This document shows, one piece after another, positions 45,493 through 54,096 of a stretch of DNA of 64,000 bases. The stretch is from Tetragenococcus koreensis (lineage in GTDB: Bacteria > Bacillota > Bacilli > Lactobacillales > Enterococcaceae): assembly GCF_003795145.1 (NCBI RefSeq), contig NZ_CP027786.1, positions 1,116,001 through 1,180,000 on the forward strand, written 5' to 3'. The notes below the pieces were generated by a model, which worked only from the letters and a program-made list of their open reading frames with translations, had not been told where the DNA came from and did not search any database. Position 1 is the first letter of the stretch, and the number at the start of each line of letters is the position of its first letter. A program made the position numbers and the translations under genes.

Positions 45493-46576
45493 TTACTCAT
45501 AACTTTCTAAACGGCTATCAAAATCTTTTTCTGTTTCATTAAAACGCATAACATGGATATCTTCGGGTTCAAAACTTAAACCCACCTGGCTGCCTTCAAC
45601 TGCCTTTTTAGTGGAGTGAACCATCCATTCGTTTCCTTGTCTATCGCTAGTTATTATTTCATAGTGTACGCCTCGAAATAACTGGGTATCCACGCTTACG
45701 CTCAACTTGCCTTGTTCAACTGAAGTTAGTTTTAAGTCCTCGGGTCGAATCACTACTTCGACCGGTTCATTTACCCGCATACCACCGTCGACACAGGTAA
45801 AACGTTCTCCTACCATTTCTACCAAATTGTCTTCTATCATAGTGCCATCAATGATATTACTTTCACCAACAAAATCGTCAACAAAATGATTAATAGGTTC
45901 ATCATAAATAGCAACTGGCGTTCCTTTTTGCATAATTTTCCCTTGGTTCATCACAAAGATTTGATCACTCATCGCCAAAGCTTCTTCTTGATCATGGGTA
46001 ACAAAAATAAAGGTGATTCCTAAACGTTTTTGCAGGTCGCGCAGTTCATACTGCATGTCTGTTCGCAGTTTTAAGTCTAAAGCTGATAAAGGTTCATCTA
46101 ATAAGAGGACTTTCGGTTTATTTACAATGGCCCGAGCAATGGCTACTCTTTGCCTTTGTCCCCCTGACATTTCGCTAATTTCGCGCATTTCATAACCTGC
46201 TAATTGCACTAAACGAAGTGCTTCATAGACAGTTTCTTTTATTTTATCTTTAGCAACTTTTTTGATTTTCAGTCCAAAAGCTACATTATCAAAGACATTC
46301 ATATGAGGAAATAAGGCATAATCTTGAAACACAGTATTTACTTGTCGGCGATTGGCAGGAACTTCATTGATTCTTTTTTCGCCAAAAAGGATGTCTCCTT
46401 GATCAACATCAGTAAAACCAGCAATTGCGCGTAAAATAGTTGTTTTACCACAACCTGACGGACCTAAAAGGGTATAAAACTTTCCCTCTTCAATATCAAA
46501 TGAAACATCTTCTAGGATCGTTTCATCAGCAACTTTTTTTAGTGATATGATTAAACGAAATAATGGGTTGACTCAC
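45493..46576 (-). pseudogene. potA: Spermidine/putrescine ABC transporter ATPase PotA, frameshifted near the N-terminus
   Basis: A GTG at 46576 after GAGGAGGG begins [14 protein letters not shown]. Translation then stops within three codons because a run of seven A (46534-46540, coding strand) shifts the frame. With six A the frame continues into [20 protein letters not shown], Walker [11 protein letters not shown]-loop [13 protein letters not shown], signature [15 protein letters not shown], Walker [24 protein letters not shown] and the TOBE domain, to a normal 360-residue PotA. No ATG/GTG/TTG lies between the shift and the Walker A. An internal GTG at 46332 would give only a truncated protein lacking Walker A. 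Confidence 0.88.
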
Positions 46577-46799
46577 TTATTTCCCTCCTCGATAAATAGC
46601 ATTCAATTTCTTGTGTTAATTAGCCTGTACAAGGATAATTTTTTTCTAGCAAAAACGCAAGCCCTTTGGATGAAAATTTTGGGACTTTATTGCTTGTTTT
46701 AAATGCTATCAGCAAAATTAGAAAATGTGTTATGATAAAGTCAAAGAAATAGTAATAATGGGCGCTGAATAAATCAACGTTTGCAAAGGAATGATAACA

Positions 46800-47795
46800 A
46801 TGGAAAATTTTTTAGCTTTTGAAGTCACGCAAGCAGAGAATGTTTTTTCTCGGGGGATCGTTAGAAAACAAAGCGATTCGTTAAAAAAAGACCATGTTCG
46901 GGTTCAAGTAGAGTATTCTGATATTAATTATAAAGATGCCTTAGCAGCTACCAAAAATGGTGGAGTCGTTAGAGATTATCCTAAAGTTATCGGAATTGAC
47001 TTAGCCGGGACTATTATTGAGTCAAACACTGACAGTTGGACAACTGGACAAAAGGTATTGATCACAGGTTACGGCTTAGGCATTAGTAATGATGGCGGGT
47101 TCAGTCAAGTTCAAGATGTGCCAGCTGAATGGCTGGTTGAAGTTCCACAAAATTTTAGTACAAAAGAAGCCATGAAATTCGGAACGGCAGGATTTACAGC
47201 AGCTTTAGCAGTAAGAGCGCTAGAAAAAGAAGATCCAGAAAAAAACGCCCCAATTCTTGTTACTGGTGCTACAGGCGGTGTGGGGAATACAGCTATTGCG
47301 CTTTTACATCAATTAGGTTATACAAACATCACTGCGATGTCGTCTAAAAAAACACAGGCAGACTGGTTAACAGGTTTAGGAGCGAGCGATATTCAAGCGC
47401 CAGCAGAAATCTTACCTGAAAAAAAATCACCCTTAGGTAAACAAAAATTTGCAGCCGTAATTGATACAGTTGGAGGAAATATTTTAGCAGGATTGCTTCC
47501 GCTCATTCAATACGGAGGTTGTGCTATTTTGTGCGGCAATGCTAGTGGCATAACTTTGGATACGACGGTCTTGCCGTTTATTCTACGTAGTATCAAAATG
47601 ATCGGCATTGATTCAGTTCAGGTAGAAATGACACAAAGAAAACAGATTTGGCAATTTTTAGCTGAACACAAAACAATCTTGGAGAAATTATCTTATCAAG
47701 AAGTTGAGTTAACTGATTTAGAAGAAACCATTGAATCGCTACTAAACGGCACCCATACTGGACGAACGATTATTGATATGGGAGTGAGCAAATGA
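46800..47795 (+). CDS. YhdH/YhfP-type quinone oxidoreductase (acryloyl-CoA reductase group)
   Basis: A 331-residue MDR protein. Features are VRVQVEYSDINYKDALAATKNG, the NADPH motif VTGATGGVGNTAIALL and CGNASGITLDTTVLPFILRS (read in parts) with the conserved FILR segment of the YhdH group. It reduces activated alkenes with NADPH. The start at 46800 is chosen over an ATG at 46791 that overlaps the AAAGGA site. Its stop overlaps the start of coaB by four bases. Confidence 0.88.
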   Translation: MENFLAFEVTQAENVFSRGIVRKQSDSLKKDHVRVQVEYSDINYKDALAATKNGGVVRDYPKVIGIDLAGTIIESNTDSWTTGQKVLITGYGLGISNDGGFSQVQDVPAEWLVEVPQNFSTKEAMKFGTAGFTAALAVRALEKEDPEKNAPILVTGATGGVGNTAIALLHQLGYTNITAMSSKKTQADWLTGLGASDIQAPAEILPEKKSPLGKQKFAAVIDTVGGNILAGLLPLIQYGGCAILCGNASGITLDTTVLPFILRSIKMIGIDSVQVEMTQRKQIWQFLAEHKTILEKLSYQEVELTDLEETIESLLNGTHTGRTIIDMGVSK

Positions 47796-48538
47796 GAGTA
47801 TTAATTACCGCAGGTGGTACCTCAGAAAAAATCGATGATGTACGTTCCATTACCAATCATTCGTCTGGGCGTTTAGGTTGCTTAATTGCAGAAGAATTCT
47901 TAAAAAATCATGCCACTGTCGATTTCGTAACGACTGCCCAAGCAAAGCATCCAGCAGAAAATAAAAAGTTGCAACTTTATGAAATTGAAGGAACGCAAGG
48001 ATTGGCGGATCAATTGCAAGAACTATTGCAAAAGACGACATACGACGCTGTGATTCATAGCATGGCGGTGAGTGATTTTACGCCTGCTCAAACCTTCTCC
48101 CAAGAAGATTTCTTAGCGTCCATCAATCATTTATTTCAAGAAAAAAAGGGCCCCTTAACTAAAGAAGATCTCACACAATTAACCGATCGCACAGAAGCGG
48201 ATGAAAAGAAAATTTCTTCTGATACCGAACAACTTTATTTAGTGTTAAAAAAGACGCCAAAAGTGATTCAACTAATTAAAAAAATCCAGCCTGAAACTTT
48301 GCTGGTAGGATTTAAATTATTAGTCGATGTTTCAAAACAAACGTTAATTACGACCGCGCAAGCAGGGATTGGAAAAAATCAGGCGGATTATATCTTAGCT
48401 AATGATCTAGCAAAAATTAAAGATAATCAGCACATTGGGTACTTGATTGACAAAAATGGCCAAATTATTGGTGAAAAGCAAACAAAAGAAAGTATTGCAC
48501 AACTAATCTTCCAAACAATCGACCGTCACAATACGTGA
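47792..48538 (+). CDS. coaB: Phosphopantothenate-cysteine ligase CoaB
   Basis: Joins 4'-phosphopantothenate and cysteine in CoA synthesis. The 248-residue stand-alone enzyme (most bacteria fuse it to CoaC) starts with VLITAGGTSEKIDDVRSITNHSSG. It has MAVSDFTP, the flexible-loop Lys-rich part and VGFKLLVDV, and a C-terminal ANDLAKI. It is the type found in streptococci and enterococci. It is followed 20 bp later by coaC with its own AGGAGG site. Confidence 0.94.
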   Translation: MRVLITAGGTSEKIDDVRSITNHSSGRLGCLIAEEFLKNHATVDFVTTAQAKHPAENKKLQLYEIEGTQGLADQLQELLQKTTYDAVIHSMAVSDFTPAQTFSQEDFLASINHLFQEKKGPLTKEDLTQLTDRTEADEKKISSDTEQLYLVLKKTPKVIQLIKKIQPETLLVGFKLLVDVSKQTLITTAQAGIGKNQADYILANDLAKIKDNQHIGYLIDKNGQIIGEKQTKESIAQLIFQTIDRHNT

Positions 48539-48558
48539 TCTTATAGGAGGTAAATAAA

Positions 48559-49113
48559 ATGACGAAACATATATTATTAGGAGTAACTGGCAGCATCTCT
48601 GCCTATAAATCTGCTGATATCGCCAATGAATTAACCAAAAAAGGCTATGCGGTAGATGTACTTATGTCAAAAAGCAGTCAAGAATTCATTACACCTTTGA
48701 CCTTACAATCTTTGACCAAACGCAGGGTACATACAGATGTCATGGACGAACCGGATCCGAGCAAGATTAATCACATCGAATTAACCAAACCGACTGATTT
48801 GTTCTTGGTTGCACCTGCAACTGCAAACATCATAGGTAAGCTTGCAACCGGCGTCGCTGACGATTTGATTGGTACAGTTGCACTGGCTTTGCCTAGTGAT
48901 CGTGCAAAATTAATCGCTCCTGCGATGAATACGAATATGTATGAACATCCGATGGTACAAAAAAATCTACAAGCCTTAAAAGAAATTGGCTATAAAGAAA
49001 TCGAACCACGGGAATCATTACTGGCCTGCGGTGACTTCGGCTCAGGTGCTCTAGCTACAGTTGACACGATTATAGAAGAAGTCGTAAATACACTTGAGGG
49101 CAAGGAGGCTTAA
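48559..49113 (+). CDS. coaC: Phosphopantothenoylcysteine decarboxylase CoaC
   Basis: Decarboxylates phosphopantothenoylcysteine to 4'-phosphopantetheine, with FMN. The 184-residue flavoprotein includes GVTGSISAYKSADI, APATANIIGKLATGVADDL (the catalytic His is in the HIELTKPTDL segment), PAMNTNMYEHP and the C-terminal substrate clamp ACGDFGSGAL. The stop lies 5 bp before panT. The two stand-alone enzymes replace the fused Dfp of other bacteria. Confidence 0.95.
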   Translation: MTKHILLGVTGSISAYKSADIANELTKKGYAVDVLMSKSSQEFITPLTLQSLTKRRVHTDVMDEPDPSKINHIELTKPTDLFLVAPATANIIGKLATGVADDLIGTVALALPSDRAKLIAPAMNTNMYEHPMVQKNLQALKEIGYKEIEPRESLLACGDFGSGALATVDTIIEEVVNTLEGKEA

Positions 49114-49117
49114 CCCT

Positions 49118-49756
49118 ATGCAGCAAAAGCAAAAAACGTTTCGACTAGTTTTAACTGCCTTTTTTCTAGCTATTCTGATATTGCTTTCTAGCGTACCTTT
49201 TCTCGGTTTTATTCCCATTGGACCTTTGAATGCGACTACCTTACATATTCCAGTAATTATCGCTTCAATCATTTTAGGTCCACGCTTGGGAGCATTTTTA
49301 GGCGCTAGTTTTGGAGTAATCAGTATGATTCGTTCAACAATTATCGTAACGCCGTTATCTTTTGTTTTCTCTCCTTTTATCGCACCTTTTGGAGCTAGTG
49401 GTTATGGCAGCTGGAAAGCAATATTGATCGCTTTGATTCCGCGAATTTTAATCGGGATTGTTCCTTATTATTTCTATCAATGGTTTGAAAAGCGGATGAA
49501 AAATCAAAAACGCGGTTTGGGACTTTTTATTGCTGGTTTATTAGGTGGAATTGTTAATACGGTAGTGGTTATGAATATGGTGTATTTCCTGTTTCAAACA
49601 GAATACGCCCAGGTTATCGGCGAAGCAGGAAACGCCGTCTATGCAGCAATTCTTTCTATTATTTTTGCCCAAGGAATCCCTGAAGCTATTGTTGCTGGTA
49701 TTGCTACAGCAGGGGTTGCCACAGTTTTATTACGTTTTTTAAAAAATCGTGTTTAA
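49118..49756 (+). CDS. panT: ECF transporter S component, pantothenate type (PanT)
   Basis: A 212-residue vitamin-binding membrane subunit for an energy-coupling-factor transporter. Six helices are seen, and the N-terminal Ala-rich contact motif region (RLVLTAFFLAILILLSSVPF) with IGPLNATTLHIPVIIASIILGPRLGAF (read in parts) matches the PanT-type S components next to coaBC in lactococci and enterococci. The start at 49118 follows AAGGAGG. The shared ECF module (ecfA1A2T) is elsewhere. Substrate is inferred from linkage to CoA genes. Confidence 0.88.
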   Translation: MQQKQKTFRLVLTAFFLAILILLSSVPFLGFIPIGPLNATTLHIPVIIASIILGPRLGAFLGASFGVISMIRSTIIVTPLSFVFSPFIAPFGASGYGSWKAILIALIPRILIGIVPYYFYQWFEKRMKNQKRGLGLFIAGLLGGIVNTVVVMNMVYFLFQTEYAQVIGEAGNAVYAAILSIIFAQGIPEAIVAGIATAGVATVLLRFLKNRV

Positions 49757-49790
49757 AAAAGAGACTGCCAAATTTTGGCAATCTCTTTTT
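49754..49790. terminator. Bidirectional terminator between panT and murB
   Basis: AAAAAAGAGACTGCCAAA / TTTTGGCAATCTCTTTTTT with one mismatch; usable on both strands by convergent panT and murB. Confidence 0.87.
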
Positions 49791-49793
49791 TCT

Positions 49794-50729
49794 TTATTTT
49801 TTACTTTCATCTGTCACTGATTCATTCGCTTCTTCACCAATGATTCGGACTTCTGTTTCTAAAGTAACATCGAATTTTTCTTTGATGACAGCTTGAATAT
49901 GACCAATTAATTCTACATAGTCTGTAGCAGTTGCGCCATCCAGATTGATAATAAAACCGGCATGTTTATTAGAAACTTGTGCACCGCCCCATTGTAATCC
50001 TTGTAATCCTGCTTCTTGAATCAATTGTCCTGTGAAATGTCCGGGAGGTCGCTTGAATACACTACCACACGATGGATACTCCAAGGGTTGTTTAGATTCA
50101 CGTAGATAAGTCAATTCATCCATACGTTCTTTGATAAAATGGTGCTGTCCGTTTTTTAAAGCAAACCGAGCATTTAAAATAATCCCATGACGAACTTGAA
50201 TGATACTATGTCGATAGCTAAAAGCCATATCTTGATTTGAAAGTGTTTGAACGGTACCATCTGGCATTAAAACATCACAAGAGTCAAAAACATCTTTTAT
50301 TTCTCCGCCGTAAGCCCCAGCGTTCATAAAGACTGCTCCACCGACACTTCCAGGGATACCGCACGCAAATTCCAGACCACTCAAAGACTTCTCAAGCGCT
50401 GCATAACTGGTATCAATTAAACGAGCTCCAGCTTGCACTTCAACTACGTTATCTGTTACTTGAATCTGATCCATCGCTAAGAGCATAATCACCACTCCGC
50501 GAATACCGCCATCTCGTACAATTAAGTTACTTGCGTTACCCAAAACTAACCAAGGGATGTCGTGATTACGACAATATAAGACCAAATTTTCCGCTTCTTC
50601 TGTTGATTCAGGAAAAGCCAAAACGTCCGCAGGCCCCCCTGTTTTAGTAAATGTATAATATTTTAAAGGTTCATCTTTTAATAAATTGATTGTAGAAAAT
50701 TGTTGTACTAGTTTTTCTTTATCCACCAA
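49794..50729 (-). CDS. murB: UDP-N-acetylenolpyruvoylglucosamine reductase
   Basis: Reduces UDP-GlcNAc-enolpyruvate to UDP-MurNAc in peptidoglycan synthesis with FAD and NADPH. The 311 residues show TFTKTGGPADVLAFP, VLGNASNLIVRDGG (FAD binding), GIPGSVGGAVFMNAGAYGGE, and the C-terminal CGSVFKRPPGHFTGQLI with the catalytic region (YPSCGSVFKRP) and Glu near the end. The type IIB form is usual for Firmicutes. It is convergent with panT. Confidence 0.96.
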   Translation of the reverse strand: MVDKEKLVQQFSTINLLKDEPLKYYTFTKTGGPADVLAFPESTEEAENLVLYCRNHDIPWLVLGNASNLIVRDGGIRGVVIMLLAMDQIQVTDNVVEVQAGARLIDTSYAALEKSLSGLEFACGIPGSVGGAVFMNAGAYGGEIKDVFDSCDVLMPDGTVQTLSNQDMAFSYRHSIIQVRHGIILNARFALKNGQHHFIKERMDELTYLRESKQPLEYPSCGSVFKRPPGHFTGQLIQEAGLQGLQWGGAQVSNKHAGFIINLDGATATDYVELIGHIQAVIKEKFDVTLETEVRIIGEEANESVTDESKK

Positions 50730-50796
50730 AAATTTCTCCTTTTTCCAAACGTCTCACCCATTCTATCACGTTCTTCACAAGCTGACTACTGATTGT

Positions 50797-51714
50797 TTAG
50801 GTCCTTCTACTTTTTTCAACTTGTTTTAACATTTCAGCGCAGATTTTATGACTAGGGTAAATATTTTCTTGGCGTAAACCAGCTACTGTTCTAGTTTGTA
50901 AGGCAGATAGAAAGGCTTGGACCATCGGATAAAAGCCACGCTTGACTAATGTATTTTCCCAATCATTAAATGTTTCCACTTGCTCTTGTGTCTTTTTTTG
51001 CGATATAAACGTTGTCAGATTGGCTAAACAATAAGATTCTTGTTCAGTAGACAATTGATAATTTTCTAGTTTGGCGCCACTTTTATTATCCATAGTCAAA
51101 AGCGCGGTAGTTTGTTTTGTTTCTAATTTGAGTATGGCCGTTTCTAAATGTTGTTTTGTTTCGCGGATATCACTAGAAAAAGTTTGAACTGGATCATCTA
51201 AAAGATAAACAGCCGTGTCGACCAAATGTAAGAACACATCAAATATCTCAAAAGACGTTAAACTATCATTGGCTATTTGGTTTTTTTGTAAAAACAGCAT
51301 GCGTTTGCCCTTCTGTGCTTTCAACTTTTCCACCATCGGAGCAAAACGACGATTAAAACCTACCATCAAAATTCGCTTTTTTTCTTTTGCTAAATCTAGT
51401 AACTCTTCTACTTCTGTAAGATTTTCACTTAAAGGCTTATCGACAAATACATCTACCTGGTTTTCTAAACATTTCTTTACTAGTTGATAATGACTAGCCG
51501 TTGCCGAATGGATAAAGCAGGCTTGAATACCTGCAGCTAATAGCTCATCTAGATTATTCATCATATGCTGCAAATGATAAATACCTTGTAGATTTTGCTG
51601 AACCTCTTTATTTCTGGTCGCAAAATAAAATTCTGCTTGATCTTGCATCTGCGTATAAACAGGTAGATAAGCTTTTTGTGCAATATCGCCTAACCCCACA
51701 ACTCCAACCTTCAT
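50797..51714 (-). CDS. Gfo/Idh/MocA family oxidoreductase
   Basis: A 305-residue NAD(P)-dependent oxidoreductase. The Rossmann motif GVVGLGDIAQKAYL lies at the start, then VFVDKPLSENLTEVEELL with the conserved EKP-like Lys, and FNRRFAPMVEKLK. Substrate is unknown; the group acts on sugars, myo-inositol and biliverdin-like compounds. The start at 51714 has GGAGAGG 5 bases upstream. It lies downstream of the small ORF region, on the opposite strand. Confidence 0.84.
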   Translation of the reverse strand: MKVGVVGLGDIAQKAYLPVYTQMQDQAEFYFATRNKEVQQNLQGIYHLQHMMNNLDELLAAGIQACFIHSATASHYQLVKKCLENQVDVFVDKPLSENLTEVEELLDLAKEKKRILMVGFNRRFAPMVEKLKAQKGKRMLFLQKNQIANDSLTSFEIFDVFLHLVDTAVYLLDDPVQTFSSDIRETKQHLETAILKLETKQTTALLTMDNKSGAKLENYQLSTEQESYCLANLTTFISQKKTQEQVETFNDWENTLVKRGFYPMVQAFLSALQTRTVAGLRQENIYPSHKICAEMLKQVEKSRRT

Positions 51715-51802
51715 CTTTTCCTCTCCTTTTTCCAAACGGATTTGCCTTTATATTACCGCATTTTTCCTTAAAATAAAATCATAATAATTAGAGGAATATC
51801 AC

Positions 51803-51892
51803 GTGAAATCTATTTTCGATAAATTACGCCCAATCGTTAAGAAAAATCTCCTAGAAACTTTTAAAGCTTTCGTTACCCTTATCTTAACCTAA
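51803..51892 (+). CDS. Possible small peptide, 29 residues
   Basis: A GTG start with AGAGG 8 bases upstream gives MKSIFDKLRPIVKKNLLETF followed by KAFVTLILT and a TAA stop. The peptide is basic and amphipathic, with a hydrophobic C-terminus. Such features occur in leaderless bacteriocins, small toxins and membrane peptides, but I recognise no family. It could equally be chance or the end of a decayed gene. Low confidence. Confidence 0.3.
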   Translation: MKSIFDKLRPIVKKNLLETFKAFVTLILT

Positions 51893-51971
51893 AGTCCATT
51901 TATTCTTGGTAAAATTACCAATTGAGTGTTAAAAAGAATAACGCAAGATGGCAAGTTCCATGTCAGATCAT

Positions 51972-52000
51972 TTGAAGAAAAGTTTGTTTGGTGCTAAAAT
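51972..52000 (+). promoter_or_regulatory. Promoter of the exonuclease gene
   Basis: TTGAAG (51972-51977), 17-bp spacer, TAAAAT (51995-52000), 75 bp before the start codon. Confidence 0.65.
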
Positions 52001-52074
52001 ACAGACGGATATCATAAGGAACGATCGTTGTTTCAGTAGAAGATGATCTATCCCTTAACAGGAGATGACAATAA

Positions 52075-52608
52075 ATGAATTTTGTCGCAATGGACTTTGA
52101 AACGGCAAACTACCAAAGACATAGTGCATGTTCTTTAGCACTTGTTATGGTCGAAAACAGCCAAATTGTAGATGAATATTATACTTTAATTAAACCCGAA
52201 ACAAAATTCTTCTGGAAAAACATCCAAATTCACGGAATTCGCCCGCAAGATGTTGCCGATGCACCAAAGTTTCCAGAAGTTTGGCAAACCATCTACCCTT
52301 ATTTTCAAGAAAATAATTTGATTGTGGTCCATAATGCCAGTTTCGATAATAGTGTTTTAGCTGGATGCTTAAACTATTATAATTTAGAACCTGCCCGCTT
52401 TTTATCGTTATGTACCGTGAAAACCAGTCGCAAACTTTATCCTGAATTTAGTAACCACCGACTGAATACAATATGTGACTTTTTGCAAATCCCGCTTGAC
52501 CATCACCATGATGCATTGGCTGATAGTCGCGCTTGTGCAAATATTTTACTAGAAGAAGAAAAACACTTCGGAACCGAACCGTTTAAAAAGTTAGTCACTG
52601 CTAAATAA
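52075..52608 (+). CDS. DEDDh 3'-5' exonuclease (DnaQ/RNase T family)
   Basis: A 177-residue exonuclease. The three Exo motifs are seen: MDFETAN (Exo I, Asp7-Glu9), HNASFDNSVL (Exo II), and HHHDALADSRACANILL (Exo III, DEDDh His). The length matches the stand-alone epsilon-like exonucleases of Firmicutes; partner and substrate are unknown. AGGAG site 9 bases before ATG. A terminator follows, then the 41-bp repeat array. Confidence 0.9.
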   Translation: MNFVAMDFETANYQRHSACSLALVMVENSQIVDEYYTLIKPETKFFWKNIQIHGIRPQDVADAPKFPEVWQTIYPYFQENNLIVVHNASFDNSVLAGCLNYYNLEPARFLSLCTVKTSRKLYPEFSNHRLNTICDFLQIPLDHHHDALADSRACANILLEEEKHFGTEPFKKLVTAK

Positions 52609-52648
52609 AAGGAAGGAACTCAACTCAGCTTGGGTTTCTTCCTTTTTT
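52607..52648 (+). terminator. Terminator after the exonuclease gene
   Basis: GGAAGGAACTCAA-CTCAGC-TTGGGTTTCTTCC followed by TTTTTTC. It starts inside the A-run after the stop codon. Confidence 0.75.
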
Positions 52649-52663
52649 CATTTATTTTTACTT

Positions 52664-52970
52664 TTGAGGAAGGATTATCTAATCCATTACTCATTATTAT
52701 ATTTTTGAGGAATAGAACAGCAATCCTTTACTCATTAACAACATTTTGAGGAACGCATCTTCTGTTTCTTACTCATTACTAAGAAACTAAGAAGAAAAAT
52801 GAGTACTTTTTAAATTTTAGCTGCATTCTTGAGTAATGGATGAGTTATTCTTTACTCATTATTACGTTTTTGAGGAATAACTTTTGATTCCTTTACTCAA
52901 TTTTGGACGCTTGAGGAAGGAATCAGCAATCCTTTACTCAATTGGTTTTCCTTCTCGAGTAAAGGATTTT
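52664..52970. repeat. Degenerate 41-bp tandem array of imperfect hairpins
   Basis: About 7.5 units with starts at 52664, 52705, 52746, about 52787, 52829, 52870, 52911 and 52952 - a constant 41-bp spacing. Each intact unit begins TTGAGGAA (or TTGAGTAA) and ends TTTACTCATT or TTTACTCAA, arms that can pair, with GGATT/AATCC-type inner pairs, followed by about 10 bp of variable sequence. The fourth unit is badly diverged; the last is a half-unit in which AATCCTTTACTC and GAGTAAAGGATT form a 12-bp stem. It lies between convergent genes. Not coding, function unknown. Confidence 0.78.
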
Positions 52971-52990
52971 AAAATAAACTCTCTCTTTTT

Positions 52991-53515
52991 TCAATCAATC
53001 ATTTTACTCATCAATAGCACATCTAGAAAGCGGCCGTCATCACCGCTAGCACCACGCGTCATCACTGCTTCGGTTTGAAAGCCAAATTTTTCGTATAGAT
53101 GGATTGCCCGCTCATTTTGTTTTTGGACTGTTAATTCTAAGCGTCTGATCTTCCCAGTTTGCTGCGACCAATCCATTAACTCTTCCAATAAGACACTGCC
53201 TAGCCCTATTCCCCAATAATCTTTTAAAAGGGAAATCCCTACTTCGCCAATATGAGACACACGCTTTTCTTCGCTTGTCCGAACTGAAGCTGACCCTACA
53301 ATTTGCTCCTCTACAACTGCAACTAAAAGCAACTGGTTGTCACTGTCATGAATGGTTTCCAGCTGGTTTTCTAATAAATGAATCGGCATGTTCTCGCCAT
53401 ATTCGTCCGCAACTAAAAATTCCGTTTGATCACCAATCGTTTTGGAAACTTCCACGATTTGTGAAGCATCTTCAGGCAGAGCTTCTCGTATCGTCACATC
53501 TATATCTTCTGCCAT
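52991..53515 (-). CDS. GNAT family N-acetyltransferase
   Basis: A 174-residue acetyltransferase with the GNAT core. Motifs are IGEVGISLLKDYWGIGLGSVLLEELMDW (read in parts; acetyl-CoA binding Q/R-x-x-G-x-G/A form as YWGIGLGS), and LTVQKQNERAIHLYEKFGF. Its target is unknown. It starts 2 bp after the tsaE stop in the pta-tsaE-GNAT cluster, which is common in Enterococcus. The 41-bp array follows its 3' end. Confidence 0.87.
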   Translation of the reverse strand: MAEDIDVTIREALPEDASQIVEVSKTIGDQTEFLVADEYGENMPIHLLENQLETIHDSDNQLLLVAVVEEQIVGSASVRTSEEKRVSHIGEVGISLLKDYWGIGLGSVLLEELMDWSQQTGKIRRLELTVQKQNERAIHLYEKFGFQTEAVMTRGASGDDGRFLDVLLMSKMID

Positions 53516-53516
53516 T

Positions 53517-53990
53517 TTAGTGCCCCCACTCTTTTTCGATTCTTATTTTAAAATCTTCTGCTCGTGGACCAAAGGCTTTTAACGTTAACTTTCGTTTATT
53601 TTCATCAATAGTATCTTTTTCAATAATTAGTTCTAAATAATCTAAAGGCGCAGCATCTTGCAGCTGTTTTCCCCATTCAATAACACAAAGGCCATCACCT
53701 TCAAAATATTCATCTAACCCTAAATCCCAAGCGCCTGATTCAACCCGGTAAACATCCATGTGATATAAAGGAAGACGTCCACTAGCGTATTCTCGGATGA
53801 TCGTGTAAGTAGGGCTTTTTATCATTTGTTCAATTCCTAGGCCTTGAGCGACTCCTTTGGTTAGGGTTGTTTTTCCAGCACCTAATTCTCCAGTTAAAAC
53901 TAAATTGTCACCAGCATTGGCTACTTCACCAATAACTGCGGCAAACTTTTCAGTTGCTTGCAAATTTTGTAAAGTGATCACCTTTCTCAC
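53517..53990 (-). CDS. tsaE: tRNA threonylcarbamoyladenosine synthesis ATPase TsaE
   Basis: An essential ATPase that drives the TsaBDE complex making t6A at position 37 of ANN-decoding tRNAs. The 157 residues include the P-loop GELGAGKTT (34-42), SPTYTIIREY (switch I), LYHMDVYRVE (switch II) and LCVIEWGKQL (Walker B). It lies after pta, separated by a terminator, and before the GNAT gene. Confidence 0.95.
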   Translation of the reverse strand: MRKVITLQNLQATEKFAAVIGEVANAGDNLVLTGELGAGKTTLTKGVAQGLGIEQMIKSPTYTIIREYASGRLPLYHMDVYRVESGAWDLGLDEYFEGDGLCVIEWGKQLQDAAPLDYLELIIEKDTIDENKRKLTLKAFGPRAEDFKIRIEKEWGH

Positions 53991-54035
53991 TTCCTTTCAA
54001 TTCATCGCTAGTATAGCTGCTTTATTAAAAAATAG

Positions 54036-54080
54036 CAAAAAAGCTGAAAAAGCTAGTTTTAACCAACCAACTTTTCCAGC
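54036..54080 (-). terminator. Terminator after pta
   Basis: Minus strand GCTGGAAAAGTT ... AACTAGCTTTTTCAGC followed by TTTTTTGC; stem imperfect but long. Confidence 0.75.
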
Positions 54081-54096
54081 GATAGAAAAACATTTT

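Larger units (their letters stand above)
51715..52074. other. Intergenic region with one possible small ORF and a promoter
   Basis: Between the Gfo/Idh gene and the exonuclease gene. It holds a candidate 29-codon ORF (51803-51892), a hairpin TTGGTAA-AA-TTACCAA near 51905-51920, and the exonuclease promoter (51972-52000). Otherwise nothing clear. Confidence 0.5.

Noticed and set aside
52664-52970. CRISPR or origin iterons at the 41-bp array
   Set aside because: Units are degenerate palindromes, spacers are about 10 bp and not unique-length; no cas or replication gene is nearby.
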